From NCBI RefSeq assembly GCF_001649575.2, contig NC_051436.1, forward strand, positions 7,788,275 to 7,852,274: a stretch of DNA of 64,000 bases, written 5' to 3'. The position numbers were made by a program, and so were the translations under genes. The notes beneath the pieces were generated by a model that saw nothing but the letters and a program-made list of their open reading frames with translations, was not told the origin of the DNA and made no database searches. Below are positions 46,751 to 58,740 of the stretch, piece by piece (positions within the stretch are counted from its first letter, which is position 1; every line of letters starts with the position of its first letter). The DNA is from Kryptolebias marmoratus (taxonomy: Eukaryota; Chordata; Actinopteri; Cyprinodontiformes; Rivulidae).

Positions 46751-49700
46751 CTGGGATAGAGAAAAAAGAAAAACAGTCCAAATATTTCTAATCTATTCAC
46801 TTAAGTTTGTGGATTTTAGGGTGACCATGCAGAGTGTTAGTTGGCTCGTACCAGTGGGAGGAGGCGTGGATAGAGCAGCAGCTGGGTGTCCTCCACCCCC
46901 ATGGCCATGACTGACAGCCTCTGGTGGGTCCTGTCGTCTGTGGGGAGCTCAGTGCTGCCCACCAGGGGGGCAGTTTTCATCAGGCTGTTCATGTAGACGG
47001 GGAACACTTTCATGGAATCAGGCAGGATCAGCTACGTGTGGACAAAATGGACTGTTAGTTTCAGAGAACTGTAGACTAAACGTTGCAGATTTAAACACAT
47101 CAAGGACTTCTGTATCCTATAAACTAAAGATGATGAACCAGTTTGACTCCAGACTCCAACCTGTACGTACCTGGCTGGCAGCTGAGGGGCTGGCACAGTT
47201 CTTCCTGTAGCAGGCCAACATGTGGGCAGTCTGGTTGACCAGGATCTCCCTCAGGTTCTTTATAGGCTGGTTCAGTACGGCCCGGTAAGCTGAGGGGACG
47301 GCACAGGAGTTACGAAACATAAGAAGGCTGAGCAGCAGTTTTTTTTGTTTTTTTTAATTAGATGACAGAAAGGTGAGCTAAAGAGAAGCAGAACATTAAA
47401 AAGATGGAACTTAATGGTTAGTAATAGATTTACCATCTGTGTGCAAAATCAAAAATGCTTGTCACAAGAAAATATGATCCAAGTCCTTCCTTTTGACCTC
47501 AAGTCATATTGTACAATATGTTGAGTAAATTCAACTCGAGTGCAGCTTTTAGAGGAACACTGCATTATTAATGGTAATAAACAGCCTCTCTTTGTCATTT
47601 TAAAAGCAATGAAATGTCCAGTTAAACATGGTCACTCCAGCTTTTTTATAACACTGCAGAAGTCTCAGTTAATTTCTCATTTCTTTATACTTTGCTTCCA
47701 TGTAAGGGTGGGTAATATACAGGATTGTGTGTATCTGATCTGTTGTGAGTTTCCCCCTCATATCAGATATAAAGTATAAATTTTAACTGCTACGTTTTAG
47801 CTTTTTCCAGGCACTTCTCATGCATCACGGCTTACTGATCTGAGAGATGATGCTTCAATATGAACAAACGCACCTGATTTTGCAAAGAAGTTGATGAGCG
47901 AGTCTGTCTCACAGCTCTTGTAGAGCTCCGACAGCTGCGAGCTGCAGTTCAGACTCAGGTTGTGAATGCGAAGACGTCGCTGCCCGCTGATGGTGGTGTA
48001 CAGCAAGGCACACTGGGAAACAGAGTACAAAATATAAGTTCCCAAGAAAACAATTCATCATTTGTTTCATCATCAATTTTATTTTTCCTTTAAAAAAGGA
48101 CAAACCTGTAGAAGTGCCCCTGTGTCCTCGCTGAGCGTATCATCGTGCTTAAATTCCACCGTCACGGCTTTGTCACAGTCCACAGCTGCCATCTCGATAT
48201 CTGTGGTGTTGTTCATGTGGACGGCCCCGAAGAAATCTGTGGCTCTGAAGCCTGAATCAGGGCGCATACAGACAGTTATCTAAATCACTTCCAGCCCAAT
48301 GCGATATGACAGAACACACCGGTTCGTCTCTTACCTGTACTGGTACGAACTCGCATGATGCCATCAAATCCAATGTTTTTCTGTACATCTTTCCTCAAGT
48401 CTCTGAGGAAATGCTCCCCGTCTGTCTCGACCTGTCAGCAGATGGCAGTGTTGTCACCGTATATACAGACTCAAGTCAAAGACGAGCAGACTGAGCCCAA
48501 TGAATGGAATTAAATGATATATTTTTTACTATATTCAGACACAAATGTATTTGTTTCACTGTTTCTATCCCTTATGGGTATCTGTGTTTAACAGGTGAGC
48601 TAGCTGAATACCTGGAAGTTGTTGTACTTGTAGACGGAGCCTCCGGTGTGTGAACACACATCAGCCATGGTGGCCAAGTCCAAGTACTGGCTGGGGAACA
48701 GGAAGAGATCCACACAGCACCCCTGGGTCACACAGTCTTTAGACAGCTGCTCATACACACCTTTCTGAGGCTGAAACAAGATCTGTGGAATAAAACCAGG
48801 ACCGATTCTGGGTCAGTCATCTGTCTTTTCAACAGCAGTTTCAGGTTTTCTACAAAGCTTAAAGGCAGCGTCTATTGCAGCCTTTTGTTTAGTACATGAA
48901 AAGACCAAATAGTTGCTTAGCTAACAAAAGACAAAAGCAGTTTGATGGAAACCCTGTACACAGAAAAACAAAATGCACACACTCCTTATTTACAGTTCAA
49001 AAATAAGTTGCGTTGGCAAGTTCACTAGACAAAAAGCTCCTCACTTTCTCCTTGTCGGTGTTGACAAGCTTTTTGTCGTCCCTGTTCTTCAGTTTGCCAG
49101 GTGCCTCGGCTGTGGGCATCGACGAGTGGAAGATGAAGAGCTTCCCGCTGCATTCTGCCGCCTGGGGGAAGAAGAGATGGAAATTAGGTAACGATTTCTG
49201 AAAGATCTGACTGAAGAGCGTGAATTGTTCCAGATAATCCTTGAACAGAAAGCAACTAGACTCTTTCTTGTTTAACGAAGATGTTTCACCGCTCATCCAA
49301 GAGGCTTATTCAATAAGCAAATCTTTGAAAAACAAGAAAGTAGAGGTCTTCTATTCAAGGACTAACGATTATCATGACTTAGATTGAGAATCCACCCCTA
49401 AAGATTTTCCTTATTAAAATCTTTATAAAAGACCTGATCATATTTTAAAAGTTTTCTAATTGATATTTATTTTACAAAAAAGTAAATGTTCCCAAAATTC
49501 TAAATTTATTGAAACAAGCATTTTAAACAAAGACCTCCCATGATCTGTTAGTGCTTGAAGTATGAGTTGGAGATGAATCTCTGCTACTACCATGTCAAAT
49601 TTTAGCTCAATATTTGTAAAACCGACTGAGTTAGACCCAGTTTTGTGTTTTCTAAGATTGATTTGCTGTGGCAGCCATCTTGAATTTGTTTTTGAGTGAG

Positions 49701-52700
49701 GTGGTTTACTAACAGGCATACAAACAAGCAAAGACAAACAATTACAATCTCAACTCTAAACCTATGTGTAGAGGTAGGTTCAGGTTTCATAATTAAAATC
49801 AACTCATCTTAAAAATCACATCTGTTAGTTGCAATAATATAAATGAACTATTTAAAATAAATGAAAACAAGAATAAAATCTAAGGGCTTCCAATAAAACG
49901 CTGTTGTGTAAAATAAGGAAGTTTCTTTTTATGCTAACAATATTTTATCTGTCCACACATTAGCCCAGACATAAGCTTATATTAGCCTTCTATGATTCCA
50001 AGAGGTCCCACTACATGCTGACAGCTGTCACCCTGTGGCGAACCTTAAATGCCTCCACGCCGGCCTGGATGACGGGGGCAAAGACCGTTTCACTCTCGTT
50101 GGTGTCTGCAAACATGTCAGGGATCTGATCCAGGAGGCTGGAGAGAGAAGAGAACAAGTTAAGAGTTTGTTCTGAGCCTCTCACATTAAAAAAGAAAAAA
50201 AGATTTCTCCTCCTCAAATTAAAGAAGTTATTTTTTCATTCTGTCCCTAGCTACTTGTTTAGTAAATCTAATATCCCAAACAGTCGACATATATGCAATG
50301 AGATGTATCTCACTTGTAGATAACGGCCCTCGAGTCCTGGTAGTTCACGAGGAATCCATCGAGCAGCGGGACGAACATCTCGGCTGTGTCTGACACCACC
50401 ATCATCTGCGGCTGGGCCAAAGAGCTCTTTACGTTGTAGAAGTGGAGCACCTTGTTGTAGGTAACAAAGCCCACTTTTATTGCAGAGCTCTCAGCACCTT
50501 CCTCCCTGGTGAGAAAAACAAAAATAATAAAAACTAGTTTTCAAAGTGTGAAGTAGGCTGATTGCAGGTGAGGAAGTATGATGTTTATTGGTGAACCAAT
50601 CAGTAACGATGGTGACCAAAATCAGAATTTTTAGCTTGACTGGATGATCAAAAACTCAAAATTCCGTTTAATATCCTTACTTTTTGCTCAGTGAATTTAT
50701 GTAGCCAAATAGTTTTAGATTAGTTCGAAGGAAGTTTGCTTTTCCACAAAATTAGAAACTAATGAATACTGTAAGACAGACGTTCTGATTGATTTTACTT
50801 GAGTGTGAAGATTTGAACCTCAGCATGTGAATGTCTTGGTTCACTTGATAAGAAAACCTTTTTTTTAGGAATATCAAAACTAAGTTTCAAAAGTGATGCC
50901 AGTGTGGAGTATTTCTTCCAAATGTTATCTGAGAGGAGGCTCACTATCTTGGGATAAGAAAAGCTTTGATTTTGAGCCTAAAACCTGAGGTCATCTTGGA
51001 TAAAACAGAATATGAAACAAGAGCTTGGTTTATCTTTGAGTCAGGCATCACTTTTTTTTTTAATAAGGGGACAGCCCCAAGTCAAACAGTCAAATATAAA
51101 CACCCCTCTGAGTCTAGCTCACTGTCCAGGATTTACTTGTTTGTTAATGTTGGACTTAATACGGAAGTGTATGTTTGTGTGAATGTTCAGATATGCAAAA
51201 AGTACTTTGAATCCAACAAAATCCTCTGATATTTACCAGAACACCGAGGAAAGGCATTCTTTACTGGCGCTGCCAAATGCACTTTGTACTTTTCTCCTCT
51301 TAAATCTTTCAAACAGATCAAGGTACATGCGATGTGACTGAAAACAGCCATTTCCAAACAGGGAAAATGAAACTTTAAAATTAGCAAGGCCTCTCCCAAA
51401 GTGTTAACTACAGTACATGTATAAAATAACCAGTTCAAAAATGCTGTGTTTCAAGGTGGAAAGTCACAGAAAAATACAAGTAAAGATAAAAATGTCAGTC
51501 AAAAACAGCTGAAAAACTTTTATTGAGTAAAGCCATCCCAAACCTTTTAAACTATGATGTCATCGGCAGCTCGCAAGTACAAGCGTGTTGTTGCTGGCAC
51601 TAACAAATTAGATAAGAGTGTCTCAAAGTTATTTTAGGATTCATATGTTCTTTGTGGTAAATCAAAAATGAGCTTTTACTAAGATAATGTCTGTCTATAT
51701 CCAGTTTGAACAAATGATACCAGTATCAGAGCCAGGAAGAGCTGTTCTCTAAAGCAGACAGTTTCTACCTTTAACAACTTTTTAACCATTTTGCATACCT
51801 GGGCAGTTTCTCCAGCAGGGTCTTGAGCTCATCACATATCAGTTTGACCAGACCACTTTTGATGTTGTTATAGGACACATCGATCATAAAGATGAAGGCA
51901 GGAGGATTGGGAGGCTTGTTGTTCTGTGTGCAAAGAAAAAAAGTTTAAAAAAAAATTGTTTTAAAGAATCAGTCACTATTTAAATACACAAAATAAATCA
52001 AACTAAAAAGAAAAGTCTTAATGGAAATCACAAGCAAACATTGCATCCTTCTTATAGAAATTCTTTTTATTTAAAAAAAAAATCAAAAAAATGTTCCAGG
52101 CTGGATTTAAAGTACACCATAGTATGGAAAAGGCTTTGATACTATAGCACTATAGATTAGAAAGTTGCATACATCATTAAAAAAAATTCTGTATGACAAA
52201 TATGATTTTAGTGTTTCCTCATCTGGGTCACAATTCAGCCATAAGCAGGTAAGCCACAGCTAATTTTACGTTTTTATATCTATTAATCAGGTCATTTTAC
52301 TAATTCTGTACCCCATGTGTTGAGTAATGTCGTTGATAAGTACCTTGCAATAATCAAGAGTGGCAACAAACTCATAAGATCCCAGGGACAGCTCAGGCCT
52401 CTCATAGAAATCCACCCTCCGACACATGTGGTCAAGGTGTTGGAAGTAAAAGACCGGCACTTGAACAGAAAGAATAAAATCAACCACCTTATTTTCTGAG
52501 TATTTACTAGGCAGTGTCTTGTTTTCAGGATCCCAGCATTTATTTATGTTTACCTTCGTTGACGCAGTTGCAGAAACCGCACTGGTAGCGGCGACCGCCG
52601 TCGATGAACTGCATGTAAGGACACATGTAGGCCTTACATCGGTTGCAGCGGACCGGGCCCGTGTCTCCATGATTTACAACATACAGAGGAGCCTGAACAG

Positions 52701-55700
52701 AGAAAAACAGAAAATATAACAAAGGGGTTCTTAAAAACTGGAGCTGCCCAATACACTGTAAATTTACCATAACTGTAATGTAATGGTGTACAATATCAAT
52801 ATTGCAATGAATTGTAATAAATAATGGGCTATTATAGTCCTATTATGGCATATACAGACCTAAAGTATAAACTTAGTGTGGTTATTTATCATTCTGATAC
52901 CTCTTTGATCCCTTTAGTGTAAACCACTTTTCTTCTTCAGTTGTTCCAGCAGATCTGAGATTAACTAATTAGTCTAAAAGTCAGATGAGGGAGAGAAAAA
53001 AAAAAAACCCTAACATTGCCTAAAAAGTCGAGTTGGTGCCTGGGACAGTGCGACTGGAGCAGGGAAAGTATCTTAAGATTCTTTAACCATGAATGATCCA
53101 AAAGGAGGTGACTCACAAGACAAATTAACGCCTTTAAAACAATATAAATGTCCCTTTAAAAAAGTAACCATATACTATGTACAGTTTTATATGCTGATGC
53201 TTGGGTGTAGGTTAAATAGTGAACCAACATGAATACATTTTCAGCCTAAAGGAGACATTAAAATCTACAAGCAGTATCCTTTTTTGTTTATATATATTTT
53301 TTATCTTTCATTTTTATTTCATGAGGCAATTTGAAAAAAAAAAACTGCAACTTACTTCATTTTTTGGCAAACTGGCAAACGGTTTAATGATGGAAGCCAG
53401 AGGGACTTGGCACTGTTTGGCCAGATCAGCGGTGCAGGGCAGGGAATAGGTGGTACAGCGGATAAATCTTGGACTGGCATTGCCTGAAGTTAAACACAAA
53501 CAGGTTTAGCACATTTCTGCTGTCAGCAAACTCACCGTTCTAAAACAACAAGCAGTACTGTCCTTTATGCAGAAGTTAACAATTAAAACCTAATTATTAC
53601 AGACTGACAGGAGGTTTCACAGCAGTTTGTAGACTTGTGTTGTGTTTACCTTGATCCTGAACTGTGAAGTCAGTGGTGATGAGAGGCGGGACCTGTCCTC
53701 TGATGTTTGTGCTGAAGATCTGTCCCCCAAACTTTGCTCTGTCTTCTACTATCACTTGGGTCTAAAATAAAGACGTTGTGTATAAATTTTCATTCTTAAG
53801 AACTGCTGGGTTAAAAAAACACAAAAATCTTAAAATAGATTTAGTTTCTGATGTTTATCAATTTGCAGGAAACCAGTGAACTCAGTTACAACAAATGTGA
53901 CGTGATAAATATGTGACACTAGTACAAGTATCCAGTTAACTGTGTAAACTCACTATGCCTGGGATAGAATCGGGGTCCAGTTTCTTTTGAGGGGGTCCGG
54001 CCAGTCCTCCTGGTGCTCCAGGAAAAGCTCCTGGAAAGCCCGGCTGCGGCCCAGACATGTGTCCCCCAAACTGACCTGTACATTAAACACATAGAAAAAT
54101 ATTCCCTCAATAATGGGGGGGGGGCACAAACAACCCTTTACCAAAGTTCTCCCTCTCAGTCATATTTTACGATACTATAGAAGTGTGTTATGGTATATTT
54201 TTCTGCAGAAAGTAAGCTGGTTATTCCGTTCTCTCTTCTTTTTTTTTTTACTTCCCCTGGATTTGAGATGTTTTTGGCAACTGAGTGTGAGAACTACAAA
54301 AATCTGGAATTATTTCAAATCCCACACATTCACATTTCATAGCTGAATAAATCCACCATTGCAATACCATCACATTGGGTTGTTTTGAGGTATGTGTGTG
54401 CTTATTTATGCCCAAGAAAGTAAGCTGATGCAACTTAATATGCTTTATTTGCTGCAAACCAGTTATAAGTGAGAATTCATAACACAGAAAACTGTAGAAC
54501 TGTGTACATCGGTTTTATTTTTGTTTTAAGCTCTTGTTTTCTGTGTTTACAACTTTTATCTGGACTTTTACTGTGTGATGTGGAGCTAATAAATGACTTG
54601 ACTAGTGAGTTACATGGGATTATGTACTATATATATGGATATTTTTTTAATTTCGCAGCTACCTTTTTGACTGATGCAAGCTTCTTACCTGCTTGCTGTG
54701 GACCAGTGAGTCCAGAACCAGGCTGTAGGAAACCTCCAGGGCCTGGAGGTGGTGACCCGGGGAAAGCTGTGCCCATGCCTGCCATTTGAGGGCCCCCCAT
54801 CGACTGCCCCGCCATTGGAGGGCTCCCCATCGACTGCCCCGCCATTGGAGGGCTCCCCATCGACTGCCCCGCCATTGGAGGGCCTCCCATCGACTGCCCC
54901 ACCATTGGAGGGCCCCCCATCGACTGCCCCGCCATTGGAGGGCCCCCCATCAATGGACCTCCCATCGACATGCTTGCAGAAGGAGACTGTGGTGGAGACA
55001 ACATGCGCGTTGACTGGGGACTTGGATGCATCGGCTGCTGACCCATTCCTGGAGGTGGTGTCTGAAAAGGCTGCTGGGCCACAGAGCTTGTTGGAGGTGG
55101 GGGGCTCTGCATGGGACCTGAAGCTGTATAATTTAAACATAATAGTAAGAAGCTCCACCCAGTAACAAAGGCTGTCATCTTTTTAAATCCCAGTCTCATG
55201 CCTCTACCAAATTACAACAATCAAAATGTTTTAAGCTGAGTAGCAGTAAGAGAACAGTAAAGAGTAAACCTACCATAGCTGCCCAGGTTCATAGAAGTCA
55301 TCTGATTGGTGAGCTGCTGCGTTGCAGAGGAAGCCATGTTGTTGTATACAGAGTGTGGAGGCTGACTATATGGAGCAGATGCAGCTGGTGAAGGAGGATA
55401 CCTGCGCAACACAGATGGCTCAGAGTGGTCCTATTTTGACAAAGTACTTTGAAACTGAAATAACTATTTGCTACAACAAACAAATGTTTTGCAGCAAACT
55501 GTTACAGACAGATTTATCATTGAGTAACCCTCTTCTTGGTGAATGACACATACAAGCATCTATTTTCTCTACAAAGTGAATTTTCTTCATTGTTTTTAAA
55601 ACGGTTTCTACATCTTTGAGTTGATTTCAGTTAAATATATCTTTCAGAGCAGCTGCCGTTTGATGAAGATTACCTTTGTGGATGAGCACCGTTCTGCTGG

Positions 55701-56745
55701 ACATTTGAATTGTATGGACTGGACACAGGAGGGGGTGGCATTCCAGCAGCAGCAGAAACGGGGGATTTCACCATACCTGCAGTGAGGAACACACACCATG
55801 TATGTTTGTCTATAATGTTATAATATGTAACCCAATCTTTCTGTGCTTGTTTGTTTCTATCTCTTTCCTGTCCTCTCAAACCCCAGCCCATCAAAAGAAA
55901 TGGCCGTCCTGAGTCCTGAGCCTGGTTCTGCTGGAGGTTTCTTCCAGTTAACAGCGAGTGATTCCTGTCGACTGTCTGCTGCTCAGGATGGTGGATTGTG
56001 ACGAAGTGAAGATTCAATGCAATCTGCTGGCTTCCTTTGGTAACTTTTACTAGTTGGCACTTCATGTACTGTATGTGAGTATTTTGTATTATTGACTGTA
56101 ATTTAATTTAAATCTGGATCTGAGTTGGATTTTTGATTTGAACTTTTTCTTTTGCATAATGCACTAAGATGGCTTTTGTTCTGAACTGGTGCTATAGAAA
56201 TTAAAAGAATACAGTTTAGCAGCTCTTTCTCTCATCTAAAACAGAACCAGGTAATTTACTCCATCTTCACGAACGGTGGTGATACTTGGCACATGTACAC
56301 AATCACAGTCGTGTGACAGTAAATATTTAAGGGTCGGTCATGCAAATCCTCATCCGTGACAGATAAAACAATCATTTAAATAATCAGAAAACCCTGGGGA
56401 ATATCAGCCAGTAATTAGGTTAAAAAAACATTTATTTCAGGTCTATCATTTAAAAATATTTAGATAAATCAACTTTGGGGAAAAAAAAAATCAATACTAA
56501 GTGACACAATTATTACAACATTGTCTGTGTTGAAGATATTTAACTTCCACAACCACATAAAAAAGAAGGAGATGCAAAAGAAAAGTTATTGTACCTGGTG
56601 GTGGAGCATTAAATGACTGAGGTGGCCCTCCATAGTGTCCATAGAGGGGCTGGGCAGGAGCGGCTCCAAATCCACCTTGGTAGCCCCCCATTCCCGGCTG
56701 GGCCTGGGAGTACGGAGGGGCAGCTACGTAACCCTGTTGGCTCAT
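45442..56745 (-). CDS. sec24d: Protein transport protein Sec24D (COPII coat)
   Basis: Cargo-binding subunit of the COPII coat; pairs with Sec23 and selects cargo leaving the ER. Exons in transcript order: 56745-56595, 55776-55674, 55401-55274, 55123-54689, 54075-53954, 53761-53650, 53483-53356, 52692-52554, 52459-52344, 51923-51799, 50505-50314, 50137-50044, 49161-49045, 48782-48612, 48431-48335, 48251-48106, 48012-47874, 47289-47171, 47031-46852, 46750-46559, 46078-45989, 45582-45442. The total is 3237 bp, or 1078 residues; human SEC24D is about 1030, and the excess fits the N-terminal repeat. The start [14 protein letters not shown] matches SEC24D rather than SEC24C. The zinc finger has Cys409, 412, 431 and 434. 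Trunk, helical and gelsolin-like regions follow and the C-terminus is complete. All junction phases agree. Confidence 0.94.
49545..49745 (-). repeat. Dimeric-family fragment in a sec24d intron
   Basis: Contains ctctgctactaccatgtc, aaattttagctcaatattt and gtggcagccatcttgaattt in reverse order. Confidence 0.55.
52344..52692 (-). CDS. sec24d: sec24d exons 8-9: zinc finger and entry to the trunk domain
   Basis: Exon 8 (52692-52554) reads [19 protein letters not shown] and CGFCNCVNE, giving a C-x2-C...C-x2-C zinc-binding site that packs against Sec23 in COPII structures. Exon 9 (52459-52344) reads [12 protein letters not shown] through [17 protein letters not shown]. Its acceptor is a less common AAG (ttcaag). 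Both are near-identical in pattern to vertebrate SEC24D. Confidence 0.93.
54689..55123 (-). CDS. sec24d: sec24d exon 4: Pro/Gly/Met-rich disordered N-terminal region
   Basis: The largest exon of the gene (435 bp), giving residues about 128-272 of the disordered N-terminal arm, which is poorly conserved across Sec24 proteins. It contains [18 protein letters not shown] followed by tandem decapeptides. The exon ends GLTGPQQAG with donor gtaaga. The acceptor is ambiguous: AG at 55124 is used here, giving Ala-Ser-Gly-Pro. A second in-frame AG six bases further would drop Ala-Ser. Confidence 0.88.
54790..54949 (-). repeat. 30-bp coding minisatellite in sec24d
   Basis: About five head-to-tail copies of a 30-bp unit with very few substitutions, plus partial copies at the edges. 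In the sec24d frame each unit encodes a decapeptide of the form [10 protein letters not shown], with G/S and A/V variants. Because 30 is a multiple of three, copy-number change keeps the frame. It spans residues about 185-238 and accounts for much of the extra length compared with human SEC24D. Confidence 0.95.
55843..56215 (+). repeat. Teleost SINE/LINE-tail-like repeat in a sec24d intron
   Basis: Contains gagcctggttctgctggagg then tttcttccagttaacagcga and ends ctggtgctatagaaatta, the degraded form of a common fish repeat tail (ggttctgctggaggtttctt...gctatataaataaa). Confidence 0.55.
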
Positions 56746-56802
56746 TTTTGAAGGGACGGGTGTCACTGTCTACTCATACCAAGCTGGAAGACTTCTGACA
56801 AC
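56746..56802 (-). other. sec24d: sec24d 5' UTR part of the first coding exon
   Basis: On the minus strand a tctcttttag acceptor ends at 56803, followed by 57 untranslated bases and the ATG at 56745-56743. This shows that at least one noncoding exon lies upstream. Confidence 0.65.
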
Positions 56803-56869
56803 CTAAAAGAGAAAAATTACACATGTAGAGGTCTGTGCAAAAGATTGATGCAGCCAAACGTTCCAATGA

Positions 56870-57120
56870 GACGGAATGTTTTTGTCATCTTTATCGCCTG
56901 AACCACTGGGCAGATTTTATTGAAACACTCAGAAAATACAACTACTGATTAACTTCTGGAGTTAACCCAGTTCAAGATGGCCATGGTCATATTTATATAT
57001 ATAAATACATGTCTAAGTATTTAGATAAAATTTGCTGTGGTAGTAACTTAAGAGTCATCCCCAACACATCCCGAGTGCTAACAGACTGTCTGAGATCTTT
57101 GTTTAAAACTTTGGAATGCC
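56870..57120 (+). repeat. Dimeric-family fragment in the sec24d 5' intron
   Basis: Contains cctgaaccactgggcagatt, cagttcaagatggccatgg and agagtcatccccaacacatc in forward order. Confidence 0.55.
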
Positions 57121-57617
57121 ACTTCCATTTAAAATTATTTTCATTAGTAGCTCTTAAGGCTTTCTAAAGAGCTTTTTTCAAAGTATTTCTTTGAACGTTG
57201 GCTGCTTTTTTGTTCATTTTCTGTTTGATCCTTATTCCTGACCATGGCAGCAAATGGTGAAGCGTGGTTAAAAGAAATACACTAGGGAAGCGAACATTTT
57301 GGAGGATAACACAAGATACTAAAATACTATCTGAACAGTATCTGAAAGAAAAGAACAGGAAGAAATCCTACAAAGACCTGACACTGGACAAGATAGTTGA
57401 ATCATCTTCCATTTTATTATCTACTGTGTTACAAGTTTTCACCTAAAAGCTCTTTGAGAATAACTTTGTTGGAGCTATATTACAATTTCTTGTCTGTCAA
57501 ACTGTGTTATCTTTGGTATTTTCCATAGATTCATCAAAACAACTGACAGACTGCTCATAACAAAGTACCTTATTTCAAACTGGATCTTCATTCAGTTGTC
57601 TACTATTTGTCGGTATA

Positions 57618-57905
57618 ACACAGGTTCTTCCCCTACGTTTAAGATCTTTTTGTTATGCCTGAATGACTCATAGGTCAGAGTTAGGTGGCTTAACCAAAAA
57701 AAAGAAAACATACTCTGAAAATGGTCAGGAACAAAGACTGAAAGAGAGTGAAAAAGCCAACAAAGTCCAAAAAAAAAAAAAACTTTGAAAGACTTCCAGA
57801 AAGCCTGAAAAGAATCCAGATCAATACCAGTTTAAGAGTTTTTAGCTCCTGGAAATCACAACATATCAAAAAGAAGGCTTGAGTCAAGACTTTTGCAGAG
57901 AAATG
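57618..57905. mobile_element. MITE-like element, third copy
   Basis: Shares tgactcataggtcagagtta, agacttccagaaagcctgaa and gagtcaagacttttgcag with the copy at 40215-40585. Confidence 0.5.
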
Positions 57906-58664
57906 GATGTTTTCAGCAAATCTAACCTAACATGTTTACAAGCCACGTAAATACCAGCAGCTGATATCTGACCTCATTCAACTATCAACTCTGCAACAGA
58001 CCTTTGACTTCACTCGGGAAAAGATAAAGCAGCCTATCCTTGATTTTAGATTTAAAGTAACCAACAGCTTTTAATGCCGTAACTACCATTAAATAACTAG
58101 ATATATTAAGACATAGTAATGCAAACTATATTAGTTTTAGTCAGTTACAGGATCATTTTAACTCTTGTTGTATAACCTAAATATATACATTTTTAATTTG
58201 CCAAGGTTCTGTCTAAATAAAAGTCATTGAGTGATGAAGTTGTCTGCTAAAACTCATTCTTGGACACAGTAAATATGGGTTTAAAACAATAATTGGTCAA
58301 GAAACTTTAAAAACTGGCCTCAGAACAGCTGGGTCGTTAAGCAACAGCAACCCTTTATTATTATAGTTAATTCTGTTTGTTCTTTTTAGGGGAAAAAACC
58401 CCGTTTTAACCCATTTTACCTTCTCAAATTGCACCAGGACAGGATATGGAAGTTTTGAGGTTCAATGAATATGAAACAAAAATGCGCAACTTCCGACAAT
58501 TGCCACGTCAAACACCGTTAGGATGGGGGGGGGGGGGAGTAAAAGAAAAAAAAACCAACAATTTATTTATTTACAACCAGCTGCACACATGTTTACCTCT
58601 TTGGACTTAGAATAACGCTTTGCTGATAACATAAAGCTTTAAAGCTGTTTATTTAAAATCTTAC

Positions 58665-58740
58665 CTTGACTACATTTGTGAAAACATCTTGCTAGCTGCG
58701 CAGAAAATACTACAAACTTTTCCTCCGCGACGGAAACGCT
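58665..58740 (-). other. sec24d: sec24d upstream noncoding exon (candidate)
   Basis: Minus-strand donor tcaag|gtaaga at 58664-58665 lies about 1.9 kb upstream of the coding exon. Further donor-like sites sit upstream (cctcag|gtaatt near 58771 and atacag|gtaaat near 58815), so alternative 5' exons or starts are possible. The 5' boundary is a guess. The surrounding 58.7-59.3 kb is richer in CpG than the flanks, consistent with a promoter. Confidence 0.4.

Larger units (their letters stand above)
56803..58664 (-). other. sec24d 5' intron
   Basis: Contains a dimeric-family fragment (56870-57120) and a MITE-like copy (57618-57905). A short G run occurs at 58525-58538. No coding exon. Confidence 0.5.

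Noticed and set aside
54749..55165. 138-codon plus-strand ORF opposite sec24d exon 4, and a further ORF at 54786-55013
   Set aside because: Shadow of the coding minisatellite: a 30-bp period keeps several frames open. The minus-strand frame fits the sec24d exon structure on both sides.
54627..55199. 190-codon minus-strand ORF taken as a whole gene
   Set aside because: Its ends run into introns. Only 54689-55123 is exon, bordered by consensus splice sites and phase-matched to flanking sec24d exons.
45442..56745. Assignment of the Sec24 gene to sec24c
   Set aside because: The N-terminus [14 protein letters not shown] and the trunk sequence follow SEC24D, and the neighbour synpo2 (not synpo2l) agrees.
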